This document shows, in pieces, positions 41,793 through 50,694 of a DNA stretch of 64,000 nt. How positions within the stretch are numbered: position 1 is the first letter of the stretch; every line of letters begins with the position of its first letter. Origin of the DNA: Domibacillus indicus (GTDB taxonomy: Bacteria > Bacillota > Bacilli > Bacillales > Domibacillaceae); NCBI RefSeq assembly GCF_000970685.1, contig NZ_LAJB01000007.1, positions 434,001-498,000 on the forward strand, given 5' to 3'. The position numbers and the translations under genes were made by a program. The notes under the pieces are model-generated. The model was not told the origin of the DNA, ran no database searches, and saw nothing but the letters and a program-made list of their open reading frames with translations.

Positions 41793-44700
41793 TTAAGCTC
41801 CTCTTCTCTTTGCACTTTCCGCAACACTCTCGAGCGGAAGGCGCACATTTCCTGATCGGTCAAATTTGTTCCAGCCTACCATTACCCCTTTTAAAACAAA
41901 GGTAAAGGATTTCCAGATCGTAAACGTTAAAAACTGGCGATAAACAAAGCGCTGCAGGAACAGCCATATTAAAGGCCTTGCGCTGACTTTTTCCAATTTA
42001 AAAGAATAGTAAGCAACCAGCATGTCCAGCAGCAGAAAAGCAGAATAAAAAGCTAAAATTTTAGGGGCATCTCCGAAAAGACCAATAATAAACACGATAT
42101 CTGCTAATGGCGCCAGCGCCTGCAGTCCATATTGCGACCACATATTGGGCAGGCCAATAAAGCCGAGTGTTTTTTGTTTTGAGTTAAACAGGGCGCCTCT
42201 GTGCTTCCATAAACACTGCAAAATACCGTAAGACCAGCGGAACCGCTGCTTAATAAATGTTTTCATATCCTCCGGCGCTTCTGTGTATGCGTAGGCATTC
42301 GGCTCATACTTAACACGGTAGCCGTTTCTTAAAACCTGTATTGTAATATCTGTATCTTCCGCAAGTGTGTCCTCTGCAAAGAAACCGGCTTCTTCGACAG
42401 CGCTTTTCCGCCATGCGCCGATGGCTCCCGGAACGACTGTGATCGCATTTAATTCATCAAACGCCCGCTTTTCCAGATTAAAGCCGGTAACATATTCTAC
42501 GTGCTGCCAGGTTGTCAGAAGGTTCCGTACATTTCCGATTTTAACATTCCCCGAAACAGCCGCAACCTGTTCATCGGCAAAATAACTGGCGAGCAATGAA
42601 ATCGAATTAGAGGCAATGGATGTATCAGCATCAAGAATAATAATAACTTCGCCTTTTGCATCCTTGAATCCTCTATTAATGGCGGAAGACTTTCCTCCAT
42701 TCGCTTTTACAATTAGCCGGACTCTTTCATCGCTGCTGAAAGCCGTTCTTACTACTTCTGCTGTTCGGTCGGAGGAGCCATCGTCCACCACCATAATCTC
42801 AAAATTTTCATAATCGCTTTTTAAAATGGAATGAACTGTTCCTTCAATGACCTTTTCTTCATTATATGCCGGGATAATCACCGTTACAGCGGGCTGGTAA
42901 TCGGGATCAATTTTTCGTTTTTGATAGTTCTTTCGATGCCGGCTGCTGAAGAAAAGCAAAAATAAAAGTCTTACAATACCGAAAATGATCGCTCCTGTAA
43001 AAAAGACCACACTGAATTTTGCCAGGAAGCTATACATGCTGCTGGCGATTTTATAAAAAACCATGTATATGCTGGCATCATTTTGAACAGGAGGCATAAT
43101 TTCCGACTGACTTTTCCCCATCAAGCTGCTTACTGTTACAAATGTATAGCCTTCTTTTCTCAGTTCGTCAATAATTTTTGGCAAAGCTTCTACTGTAATA
43201 GAACGGTCTCCGCCTGCATCGTGAAGCAATAATATATTGCCTCTATCCACGTTTGATACGGCAGTTTCTACAATCTGTCCGGCTGAATTTGCTCCCCAGT
43301 CCCGCGTGTCAATTAATGAACCAACCATATGGTAGCCCATATTTTGAGCAGTTAAAATCGGTCCCAGCTCATTAGGAGCATAATCCGCATCCGTTGTATA
43401 AGGAGGGCGGAAGAGACTAGTAGAATGACCTGTTGTTTGCTGAATCAGCCATTGCGTGGCATTCAGTTCTGCTTCAATCATCCACGGGCTGTCTTCCTCG
43501 ATATTCGTATGGCTGAAGGTGTGGCTTCCGATATCATGCCCTTCTCTTTTAATGCGCGCAGCAATATCTGGATAAAGGGCGGTCTGCTTTCCAAGTACAA
43601 AGAAAGTCGCCGGCACTCCTTTTTCACTTAAAATATCAAGAATTTTTGGTGTGTAGAGCGGATCAGGCCCATCGTCAAAGGTAATCGCAATTTTTTTGTC
43701 TGTTGAATCGGCGTGTCTTTCAACAAAACGGTGAACCGGAAACTCCATATAGGTTTGTTTATCAATAAACCCATTCCCATCCAAATGAATGGTTCTTGAA
43801 CCTTTGCCGGTATTTTCTGAAAATGTGATTACTTCACCAGAACCAGTATCAGATAGCGACACAAGGTTCTCGATGGTTTTCAGCTCATCTGCCTGCTGTG
43901 TAATAGTTCCTTCATTTTTTAAAAGGCTCCATATCCCCTTTTCCTCGAAGCCGAGTGAACGAATGGCTACACCTCTGGCTCCCTGATCAAGCCCCATTTT
44001 AATTTGATTGTACGAAGTGACTCCATCGAGAAACCAGACAATATGATTTTCATTGTTTTCTTTATAGCGCAAATATGGATTGCGGCTGTTTTCATCCCAT
44101 TGGACTGTTAAGTTAGATTCCGAAGCCATTTTCATGATTTCTTCGTATGACAGCATTTTTGCAGGTTCATTGCTGTTTTCTATCCAGTCATAACCAATGT
44201 TGGCTATGCCAAGAATTAATTTATCAGCAGGGATTGGAAGGTCTTTTAACATTTTCTGTGTCCAGCCGGCAGAAGCAACCGGTCCTGCCTCACTGCTTTC
44301 ATAATGTTCATCATAGGCTGTTACAATAATTCGGTCTGCAAAAGCAGATAATTGTTCAAAATCATACGGTCCTCCTTCAGGAGTAGCCGTTATTATAATC
44401 TGCAGGCCGCTCTCTTTGAAGGGTATGGATAACTCTTTTACAAACTCGTTGACAGCATTTTTGTCTTCCTCGGGTATTCCGCTAAAATCCAAATTAATTC
44501 CTTGATACTGGTCCTTTTGCACCTGGTCATGAACATTTTTCACAAGCTCTCCCCTGAGTTCCGTTGACTGTAGAGCTTTCTGCATCATTTGAATATCTTC
44601 AGGCTCTTCGAGTTCAAAAGCCGGTATTATTTTTATGTTTTCCTTTCTCGCAACGGCATCAACTTTCTTTTCCGCTTCCTTCTTGATCGTCCCTTCAGAG

Positions 44701-45140
44701 TTTATGTAATACCAATTGGGAATTATCACATCGAGTGAATCAATATTTTGCTTTAGAGAGCCCTGGCTGCTCGTATTATCTCGAAGATAAAACCCATATG
44801 TTTCACTGGCTTCGTTTTTAGGAATAGAGGCTGCTCTGTATTGATGCTCTGCTACAAAAGGCGGTGAACTTTCAGCTTCATTATTCAGCGGCTCCTGGAC
44901 TGCTTTCAGTTCTCTGTCAAAATTAACAGGGGTTACATTAGGGTCATCAAATAAGCTGGACGTAATAACGGCAGTAACAGTACTAAGAAATAAAACGGTT
45001 AAAACTAAGACCAAAACCGATACTGGCCAGCGCCGGCCAGTATCATCGTGAAAAATAAATTTCTCTTTTGCATAGTTGCTGTACGGCTTTTCTTGCCCCC
45101 TTTTTTTGAGAGTCAAAAAACTAACCATTTTCTTAACCAA
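41793..45140 (-). CDS. GH18-like / polysaccharide deacetylase / GT2 fusion protein
   Basis: 1115 aa membrane protein for making and modifying an exopolysaccharide. One N-terminal helix (about 40-62), an external GH18-like domain (about 110-415), a NodB deacetylase (KKIAITFDDGPDPLYTP near 485, GSHTFSHTN metal site, FRPPYTT), a membrane helix (about 710-730), and a GT2 synthase of the cellulose/PNAG-synthase type (VTVIIPAYNEE, VVDDGSSD, ILDADTS, QRFRWSYGILQ) with several C-terminal helices. The GH18 motif reads GINLDFSG: the catalytic Glu is Ser (about residue 220), so that domain is probably non-catalytic. TTG at 45140 chosen because AAAGGAG is eight bases upstream. SinR-like boxes lie upstream. 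Confidence 0.92.
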   Translation of the reverse strand: MVKKMVSFLTLKKRGQEKPYSNYAKEKFIFHDDTGRRWPVSVLVLVLTVLFLSTVTAVITSSLFDDPNVTPVNFDRELKAVQEPLNNEAESSPPFVAEHQYRAASIPKNEASETYGFYLRDNTSSQGSLKQNIDSLDVIIPNWYYINSEGTIKKEAEKKVDAVARKENIKIIPAFELEEPEDIQMMQKALQSTELRGELVKNVHDQVQKDQYQGINLDFSGIPEEDKNAVNEFVKELSIPFKESGLQIIITATPEGGPYDFEQLSAFADRIIVTAYDEHYESSEAGPVASAGWTQKMLKDLPIPADKLILGIANIGYDWIENSNEPAKMLSYEEIMKMASESNLTVQWDENSRNPYLRYKENNENHIVWFLDGVTSYNQIKMGLDQGARGVAIRSLGFEEKGIWSLLKNEGTITQQADELKTIENLVSLSDTGSGEVITFSENTGKGSRTIHLDGNGFIDKQTYMEFPVHRFVERHADSTDKKIAITFDDGPDPLYTPKILDILSEKGVPATFFVLGKQTALYPDIAARIKREGHDIGSHTFSHTNIEEDSPWMIEAELNATQWLIQQTTGHSTSLFRPPYTTDADYAPNELGPILTAQNMGYHMVGSLIDTRDWGANSAGQIVETAVSNVDRGNILLLHDAGGDRSITVEALPKIIDELRKEGYTFVTVSSLMGKSQSEIMPPVQNDASIYMVFYKIASSMYSFLAKFSVVFFTGAIIFGIVRLLFLLFFSSRHRKNYQKRKIDPDYQPAVTVIIPAYNEEKVIEGTVHSILKSDYENFEIMVVDDGSSDRTAEVVRTAFSSDERVRLIVKANGGKSSAINRGFKDAKGEVIIILDADTSIASNSISLLASYFADEQVAAVSGNVKIGNVRNLLTTWQHVEYVTGFNLEKRAFDELNAITVVPGAIGAWRKSAVEEAGFFAEDTLAEDTDITIQVLRNGYRVKYEPNAYAYTEAPEDMKTFIKQRFRWSYGILQCLWKHRGALFNSKQKTLGFIGLPNMWSQYGLQALAPLADIVFIIGLFGDAPKILAFYSAFLLLDMLVAYYSFKLEKVSARPLIWLFLQRFVYRQFLTFTIWKSFTFVLKGVMVGWNKFDRSGNVRLPLESVAESAKRRGA

Positions 45141-45178
45141 GAAAAACACTCCTTTTGCCGATAATTAAACCTCGCTTT

Positions 45179-45255
45179 GTTCTCCATAAAGAACACAGGT
45201 ATATAATATCACGAAATGTTCGTTATATGAAAACAATTTATTCTTGATAAAGAAC
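45179..45255 (-). promoter_or_regulatory. SinR-like box cluster upstream of exopolysaccharide gene
   Basis: AAAGAAC at 45188-45194 and 45249-45255, GTTCGTT at 45218-45224 and GTTCTCC at 45179-45185 surround a likely -10 (TATTAT on the minus strand, near 45203). A further AAAGAAC lies at 45393-45399. Spacing and orientation resemble SinR operators (GTTCTYT). Confidence 0.55.
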
Positions 45256-45416
45256 GACGTAATTCTTAAAAAATCGGCAAAATAGGACTATAATAAATAA
45301 ATTTCGATTGTTTCTTAACAATAAAACGCTTTCTTTTTAACGAACAAATTTCTTTTTCATGAATTAATGTCGAATAAGAAAGAAAACTTTTTAAAGAACA
45401 AGCTTTTTAAACAGCA

Positions 45417-45442
45417 AAAAACCTGAAAAAGCTTTCAGGTTT
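45417..45442 (-). terminator. Terminator
   Basis: AAACCTGAAA / TTTCAGGTTT stem with T run on the minus strand. It would end a transcript coming from about 45.5-45.6 kb. Confidence 0.7.
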
Positions 45443-45467
45443 CGGCTGTTAATAAATGGATTTTCAA

Positions 45468-45656
45468 TTAGTTTGTTTCTTGCTGCACGACCGCTTTCGC
45501 AGACACTGTGCCTTTTAAAAAGCAGGTAATGAGCTGCCAGGCAAACGCATCGCTTAGCTCCCGCGCCTGCCGCTGTTCATTGCCCGGTCCTGGCGCTGCT
45601 TTTTTGAGATCTCTAGATAGAAACTCTCCAAAAACAAAAAGAATGACTTCTGGCAA
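45468..45656 (-). CDS. Doubtful short protein between two terminators
   Basis: 62-codon frame with a TTG start and only a weak upstream site (GGAAAAT). No known family. The only support is that terminators lie on both sides (45417-45442 and 45678-45704), so some short transcript may exist here. Could instead be a noncoding transcript or nothing. Confidence 0.3.
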   Translation of the reverse strand: MPEVILFVFGEFLSRDLKKAAPGPGNEQRQARELSDAFAWQLITCFLKGTVSAKAVVQQETN

Positions 45657-45677
45657 GTTTATTTTCCAACACTGAAA

Positions 45678-45704
45678 AACCCTGAGAGCTTTTCTCTCAG
45701 GGTT
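45678..45704 (-). terminator. Terminator of acyltransferase gene
   Basis: AACCCTGAGAG / CTCTCAGGGTT perfect stem with T run on the minus strand. Confidence 0.88.
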
Positions 45705-45718
45705 CGTTATTCAGGCGC

Positions 45719-46822
45719 TTATGAAAGATGAACGCCTGCTTCTTTTTCTTCCAGTTTCTTTTGAACAATGGTTTTTTTCTTAAACACTCTCTTTTTCAAA
45801 GCGGCAATAAGCGGTTCTTCTACGAAAGAATGAACTGCGCACCCGGCCGCTGTCATCAATGCCATGACCAGTACGGTAGTTATCAGGCCGCCGGCTGCGT
45901 TATAAATGGATAATCTGCTGTACAGATCAATCGAAACGTCTAAAATTAAATTATGAGACAAATAAATAGAGAAGGCAGCGTTTCCTAAATAATGAAAAAA
46001 CGCCGGGATTCTTACTTCCTTCTGCAGATCGATAGAGGCCAGCCCCAGAATAATGAATACAGAGGCCAGTCCGGTGCCAAGATCAAAATCCAGGTTTACA
46101 AAGTGATAAAGGTAATTGATCCATGTAAACGGAAAGCCCAGCAGGCCGATCATAACGAAAGCAGCAGACCACTTTATATTCCATTTAAAGTGAGTGACTG
46201 CATACGCACACAGGATCCCCGCCAGAAAAATAATATTATACAAGTTAAAGAAAAAGCGGATTAAATAATGGTCAATTCCGATGTATCCCTGGTAAAAAGC
46301 GACCGAAAGCAAAGCCCAGGCCGCCAGAATAGGAACCGAAATATTTCTTTTGACAAGGAAAAAAAGTGAAAAGACAATATAAAAAAAGACAGTATGAACG
46401 AGTGACCAGGCGACAAGAAGGAGCGGCTCGGCTTCACTGCTGTTTGGCAGCAGTAAAAAAGAGGTGAGAACCGCTTCAATATTTATGTCTACCTCCCAAA
46501 ACTGGCCGGGGAATGAAAAAAGAATAAGTAAAAATACACATGTCAGAATCCAGTAAAGCGGATAAATACGGATAAAGCGATTCAGCAGAAAGCTTTTTGC
46601 CTGCCCGGGCTTATCGAAGCTCTCCCGGTAAATGTAATACATCATAAAACCCGATAAAGCAAAAAAGTAGTTGACGCCGCCCGATATCGGAAGGTACGTA
46701 AAAATCGAAATATCGTAATCAAAGTATGCTTTCATACTTTCCGCTGCATGAAAAAGCATTACCATTAAAGGCACTAGCGCCCGTGAGAATTGGATTAACA
46801 CCAATTTTTTCCTGACAGCCAT
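45719..46822 (-). CDS. Acyltransferase-3 family membrane protein (polysaccharide O-acylation)
   Basis: 367-aa polytopic membrane protein, about ten helices. QFSRALVPLMVMLFHAAESM contains the conserved early His, then SGGVNYFFALSGFMMYYIYRE, RFIRIYPLYWIL and a C-terminal helix series ending in a basic cytosolic tail. Such proteins transfer acetyl or succinyl groups to extracellular sugars. Start at 46822 (MAVRKK) with AAAGGAAG seven bases upstream. Its promoter region holds a perfect SinR-like palindrome, and it adjoins the exopolysaccharide synthase, so it probably decorates the same polymer. Confidence 0.9.
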   Translation of the reverse strand: MAVRKKLVLIQFSRALVPLMVMLFHAAESMKAYFDYDISIFTYLPISGGVNYFFALSGFMMYYIYRESFDKPGQAKSFLLNRFIRIYPLYWILTCVFLLILFSFPGQFWEVDINIEAVLTSFLLLPNSSEAEPLLLVAWSLVHTVFFYIVFSLFFLVKRNISVPILAAWALLSVAFYQGYIGIDHYLIRFFFNLYNIIFLAGILCAYAVTHFKWNIKWSAAFVMIGLLGFPFTWINYLYHFVNLDFDLGTGLASVFIILGLASIDLQKEVRIPAFFHYLGNAAFSIYLSHNLILDVSIDLYSRLSIYNAAGGLITTVLVMALMTAAGCAVHSFVEEPLIAALKKRVFKKKTIVQKKLEEKEAGVHLS

Positions 46823-46890
46823 TTTCATCTTCCTTTCGTTTTTGCCATTCATCTTTTTGCTTTTTTACTATATCACCTTCATCGTTCATT

Positions 46891-46913
46891 ATAAAGAACA
46901 AATTGTTCTTTAT
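46891..46913. promoter_or_regulatory. Perfect SinR-like palindrome
   Basis: ATAAAGAACAA-A-TTGTTCTTTAT, an 11+1+11 perfect inverted repeat containing AAAGAAC and GTTCTTT (the SinR core in both orientations). It lies about 70 bases upstream of the acyltransferase start. Confidence 0.65.
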
Positions 46914-46981
46914 TCAACTATTTTATCGGGCAGGCTGCCGCTCGCCGCCCTGTTCCAATATCTTGCTTATGTATGCTAAAA

Positions 46982-47003
46982 GCCGGAAGCAGTTGCTTCC
47001 GGC
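46982..47003 (-). terminator. Terminator of DUF4352 lipoprotein gene
   Basis: GCCGGAAGC-AGTT-GCTTCCGGC stem. On the minus strand it is followed by TTTTAGC. Confidence 0.8.
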
Positions 47004-47019
47004 CAGTCATTTTTCAATA

Positions 47020-47673
47020 TCAAAATTCCACCCGCACACTTTTCCCCTGCTCAATAATGGATTTTTCTCCATTCACTGCATCACTCGTTAACAGCTCAAT
47101 CCATTGAATTTCACTGCCTTTTTCCACAATAAAACCCATACTGCCGGACTTCACCTCACCCGGCCCAAGCTGCCCTGCCAGCTCTTCCAAATAAAAATCA
47201 TCTTCCCATGTTTTCAGTTCATCATTGCTTGTTTTCAGCCGGGCAGCCGGATTAAACTGCACTGGTTCGCCGTCTGTATTTTCAATGAGTACATTTAGTT
47301 TTATAAAATCGAATTCTTCTTCGTGAGTATACATATGAAAAAAATCAATCATGCTGTAGTCGGGTTTAAAATGCATTATCTTCACTTCATTCACTGTTAT
47401 CTGTACAGGACCGATCTGTTCCTGTTTATCGGCTGCTTGTAAGCGCAAAAGAGTCAGTTCACCTTTGCCGTCCGAAACGTTCTGGCCTTCTTTTATGAGA
47501 GCCCGGTCATCCGTAACCTGCGGATTGGGTACATACGTATCTGCTTCTTTTATTTCAATGGCTGTTTTCGCTTCTGCAGCAGGAAGCTCTGTGTTAGTTG
47601 GTACGCCTTGCTGCTGGCTGTTGCTGCAGCCAGCGGCAAGGAGAACTGCAAATATCCAGCTTAATCTTTTCAT
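47020..47673 (-). CDS. DUF4352-type lipoprotein
   Basis: 217 aa. Type II signal peptide with lipobox LAAGC (Cys16), a Ser/Gln/Pro-rich linker, and a beta-sandwich like DUF4352/Telomeric-repeat-binding-2-type extracellular domains (GPVQITVNEVKIMHF, FDFIKLNVLIENTDGEPVQFNP, GEVKSGSMGFIVEKG). Would sit on the outside of the membrane. Ligand unknown. Downstream of and co-oriented with alkaline phosphatase but separated by a terminator. Confidence 0.82.
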   Translation of the reverse strand: MKRLSWIFAVLLAAGCSNSQQQGVPTNTELPAAEAKTAIEIKEADTYVPNPQVTDDRALIKEGQNVSDGKGELTLLRLQAADKQEQIGPVQITVNEVKIMHFKPDYSMIDFFHMYTHEEEFDFIKLNVLIENTDGEPVQFNPAARLKTSNDELKTWEDDFYLEELAGQLGPGEVKSGSMGFIVEKGSEIQWIELLTSDAVNGEKSIIEQGKSVRVEF

Positions 47674-47702
47674 AGAATAGCTCCTGCCTTTCCAGAAAAA
47701 CG

Positions 47703-47725
47703 CCTGCTGCCTGATTGGCAGCAGG
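47703..47725 (-). terminator. Terminator of alkaline phosphatase gene
   Basis: CCTGCTGCC-TGATT-GGCAGCAGG stem followed on the minus strand by CGTTTTTC. Confidence 0.8.
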
Positions 47726-47735
47726 TATTTTTTCT

Positions 47736-49118
47736 TTATTTTTTCTTGCTTCCTAGAAGTTCAAAGATAATTTCTGCATTTTGTGTATTCTCTATTTGGC
47801 CTGCAAATCGTTCCTTGTACGGTCCATACGCATAAACTGGTACGTCTTCGCCGGTATGTCCGCCTGTAGTCCAGCCTGTATGAGAACGCTTATTAAAAAT
47901 TCCTTCAATCGCATTATCAATATCGGCCTGCTTGCCGGCTGCTGCCGCTTCTTCAACCGATTGAATTTCCTCCTCTGTCAGCTTCAGCTTCGCCTGATCA
48001 ATGTATGTTATCAGTACGTCTTTTACATTGCCGCCTTTTACAATCTCAGCCGCCATAAAGTCTGGAGTACGTTTTGCCGCTTGAATTGGCTCTCCAAACC
48101 AGTTATAAATTCCATCTGCTCCGATTGAATAACCGCCTGTAGAATGGTCGGCTGTTACAACGACCAGGGTATGTTTATCTTTTTTGGCGAACTCAATTGC
48201 TGCTTCAACCGATTTCTCAAAGTCTTCCATTTCGCTCATTGCACCGACAATATCATTATCATGTCCGGCCCAGTCGACCTGGCTGCCTTCTACCATTAAG
48301 AAGAAGCCGTCCTTGTCTTTTTGCAGGCGATCAATGGCTGAAGAGGTCATCTCTTCAAGTGAGGGAATTTCTTCTGTCCGGTCAATCATTTTCGGCAGGC
48401 CGCCTTCAGCAAACAATCCAAGAACTTTTCGGCTGTCGTTATTGAGCATTTCTTCCTTGCTTGTTACATAGCTGTAGCCCGATTCTTGAAATTCAGCTGT
48501 TAAATCGCGGTCCGCCCGGACAAAATTCGATTCACCACCGCCAAGCAGTACATCGATTTTATGGTTTCCATTAACAAGCTCATCGTAGTAGTCATCGGCA
48601 ATTGCATTCATATTTTTCCGATTTTCATCATGCGCCCCGAATGAAGCCGGTGTTGCATGTGTAATTTCAGATGTGGCCACAAGTCCCGTTGCTTTGCCGT
48701 TTTCTTTCGCTGCTTCTAGTACTGTTTTCACTTCCGTTTTATCGTTATCTACACCAATCGCCGCGTTATATGTTTTAACGCCAGCGGACATTGCTGTTGC
48801 CGCAGAAGCAGAATCCGTAATATTTTGTTCCGGGTCTTCCGGATATGTCATCTGCTGGCCAACCAAATATGGATCAAATATTGTCTGCTCAACAGCCGGC
48901 GTAGCAGGATTATCCTTTAAATATCGGTAAGCAGATGTATAGGATGTCCCCATCCCGTCCCCGATCATAAAAATGACATTTTTTACTTTTGCGTTATTCT
49001 GGTTTTTATTTTTTGCCGCTTCTGCATCTTGATTGGAAAAGCCGCCAGCTGCTCCCATAATAGCGAGCGCCGACACTGTGCAAATCGACAGGTATTTTTT
49101 TCCCCATTGCTTTTTCAT
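47736..49118 (-). CDS. Secreted alkaline phosphatase (PhoA/PhoB type)
   Basis: 460 aa. Signal peptide (YLSICTVSALAIMGAAGGF, cleavage probably near AEA-AK), then the metal-site motif VIFMIGDGMG, the nucleophile region ITDSASAATAMSAGVKTYN (Ser in DSAS), DVLLGGG, MVEGSQVDWAGHDND, VVVTADHSTGG and HTGEDVPVYAYGP with the zinc His residues. Releases phosphate from organic esters outside the cell. A four-repeat PhoP box precedes the gene, so it should be induced by phosphate starvation. Length matches Bacillus PhoA/PhoB. Confidence 0.95.
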   Translation of the reverse strand: MKKQWGKKYLSICTVSALAIMGAAGGFSNQDAEAAKNKNQNNAKVKNVIFMIGDGMGTSYTSAYRYLKDNPATPAVEQTIFDPYLVGQQMTYPEDPEQNITDSASAATAMSAGVKTYNAAIGVDNDKTEVKTVLEAAKENGKATGLVATSEITHATPASFGAHDENRKNMNAIADDYYDELVNGNHKIDVLLGGGESNFVRADRDLTAEFQESGYSYVTSKEEMLNNDSRKVLGLFAEGGLPKMIDRTEEIPSLEEMTSSAIDRLQKDKDGFFLMVEGSQVDWAGHDNDIVGAMSEMEDFEKSVEAAIEFAKKDKHTLVVVTADHSTGGYSIGADGIYNWFGEPIQAAKRTPDFMAAEIVKGGNVKDVLITYIDQAKLKLTEEEIQSVEEAAAAGKQADIDNAIEGIFNKRSHTGWTTGGHTGEDVPVYAYGPYKERFAGQIENTQNAEIIFELLGSKKK

Positions 49119-49162
49119 TTTGTAAAACCTCCAAAGGTGTATGTTAGATTCGTACTTTACTA

Positions 49163-49201
49163 TAAAGATGTAATATGAAGAGAATATTAAGTGAATGTAA
49201 A
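49163..49201 (-). promoter_or_regulatory. PhoP box upstream of alkaline phosphatase
   Basis: On the minus strand: TTTACA, TTAATA, TTCATA, TCTTTA at 49196-49201, 49185-49190, 49174-49179 and 49163-49168, exactly 11 bases apart. This fits the TT(A/C/T)ACA-N5 repeats bound by PhoP~P. A -10-like TATAGT follows directly. Confidence 0.85.
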
Positions 49202-49500
49202 AATAAAAAAGCGTTAAAAAGACTTGGAATTCCCTGTTTTAAAAGTATTAGTTCTCTTTAAACCCACCGGCCTATTCATATGAAATAAAGGAGGAAATTC
49301 TAGATTAATAGGCTCTTAAAAGTGGTTATAACCGGAAATAAATTAGCGAGTAGGAAAAAAGGCATTTTTTTATGCAGACTTTAAATTTGCAGACTTTAAA
49401 CAAGAGGAATAAATTCAAAGATAATGCACAAAATACAAACATTCCATTAAAGCAATCCGATCTAATTGTATTTTTTAAAATGTCAGAAGGCGGGTAAACG
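49202..49500. other. Intergenic region upstream of MR/MLE gene
   Basis: AT-rich, no supported gene. A 13-base near-direct repeat 'GCAGACTTTAAA' at 49374 and 49389 is present, and one GTTCTCTTT at 49252. Confidence 0.5.
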
Positions 49501-50637
49501 ATGCAAATTGAAAAGGTTGACACTTTTCCATTACTTTATAAGGTCGGTACACCTTATGGCGATGCAAACGGATACAAAAAATACCGTTCTTGCTTTTTAA
49601 TACACATTGTAACGAAATCCGGAATAGATGGCTGGGGAGAATGCATTGACTGGCTGCCGGCCTTGCAAGCGGGGTTTAATCAACGAATTATCCCTTACCT
49701 GATCGGAAAGCCGGCATCGAGCCGCCTTCAGTTAGTGGATGTAATCAAAAAATGGCATAAGCGCGCGGCGGCAGCTGTCAGTATGGCTTTAACAGAAATT
49801 ATGGCCAAGCAGGCCCATCTTCCGGTCTGTGAACTATGGGGAGGAAAATGGCGGGATCAAATTCCTGTTTATGCCTCCTTTCAGTCCTATACTGACAGCA
49901 AAGACTGGATCAAGCACTCTATCCAGCGGGTGGAACAAACGATTTCAGAAGGATTTAACAGCATAAAGGTAAAAATCGGGGGCCGGGTATTTCAGGAGGA
50001 TCTTTCTCATATTCGATTGCTGCAAAACATGACCGAAGAAAAAATAGCCCTTATTCTTGATGCCAACCAGAGTTACGATGCAGCGGCGGCTCGTTTATGG
50101 CAGCGGCATTTTTTAAACTGGCCGAATATTTTATGGCTGGAAGAACCTATGTCCATCGGCAACCTGCCTGAATATCATCTGCTGCGCGCAAGCCTCCCTG
50201 TACCCCTTGCCGGCGGAGAAAACCTGAAGGGTGCCAGAGAGTTTCTGCCGCTGCTCTGCCAGAACACGTTTGACATTATTCAGCCGGACCTTCTGCATGG
50301 AGAAGGAGTGGACGATTTTCGCAGCACGCTGCAGCTTGCCCGCCACTTTGGAATCAGGGTATCTCCTCACAGCTATGACGGCGCTCTTTCCCGATTGTAT
50401 ACACTTTTTGCCCAGGCAAGCCTGGCGGGCTGGAGCAAAATGGACGGTGAAAGCATTGAACCGGTCGAGTGGGATGTGATGGAAAACCCTTTTTCCGAGC
50501 TCATATCCCTGAAGCCAGTTAACGGCTATGTATCAATTCCTTCTGGAACAGGCACTGGCATCGAGATAAACACAGACATAATCAAAGCTTATTTATGGGA
50601 CGGATCGGCTTACTGGCAGCAGCCAGCAGGAAAATAA
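49501..50637 (+). CDS. Enolase-superfamily (MR/MLE) enzyme
   Basis: 378 aa. Enolase-superfamily capping domain followed by a barrel with SIKVKIGG (KxK general base, Lys156/Lys158), metal ligands Asp187 in ILDANQ, Glu214 in WLEEPM and Glu240 in AGGEN, and SPHSYDG near 315. This is the mandelate racemase/muconate lactonising subgroup. Substrate cannot be read from sequence; could be an acid-sugar dehydratase or a racemase/cycloisomerase. AGAAGGCGGG upstream of ATG. Stands alone and ends at a strong terminator. Confidence 0.9.
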   Translation: MQIEKVDTFPLLYKVGTPYGDANGYKKYRSCFLIHIVTKSGIDGWGECIDWLPALQAGFNQRIIPYLIGKPASSRLQLVDVIKKWHKRAAAAVSMALTEIMAKQAHLPVCELWGGKWRDQIPVYASFQSYTDSKDWIKHSIQRVEQTISEGFNSIKVKIGGRVFQEDLSHIRLLQNMTEEKIALILDANQSYDAAAARLWQRHFLNWPNILWLEEPMSIGNLPEYHLLRASLPVPLAGGENLKGAREFLPLLCQNTFDIIQPDLLHGEGVDDFRSTLQLARHFGIRVSPHSYDGALSRLYTLFAQASLAGWSKMDGESIEPVEWDVMENPFSELISLKPVNGYVSIPSGTGTGIEINTDIIKAYLWDGSAYWQQPAGK

Positions 50638-50643
50638 AAATAC

Positions 50644-50680
50644 AGAAAGTGTATCCTTCTTTTCTCAGGATACACTTTCT
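50644..50680. terminator. Bidirectional terminator
   Basis: AGAAAGTGTATCCT / AGGATACACTTTCT perfect 14-bp stem, between convergent genes. Confidence 0.88.
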
Positions 50681-50694
50681 GGATTTGTCTCTGC

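Noticed and set aside
49326-49523. 65-codon Cys/Phe-rich minus-strand frame
   Set aside because: No SD, overlaps the start of the MR/MLE gene, composition typical of chance frames in AT-rich DNA.
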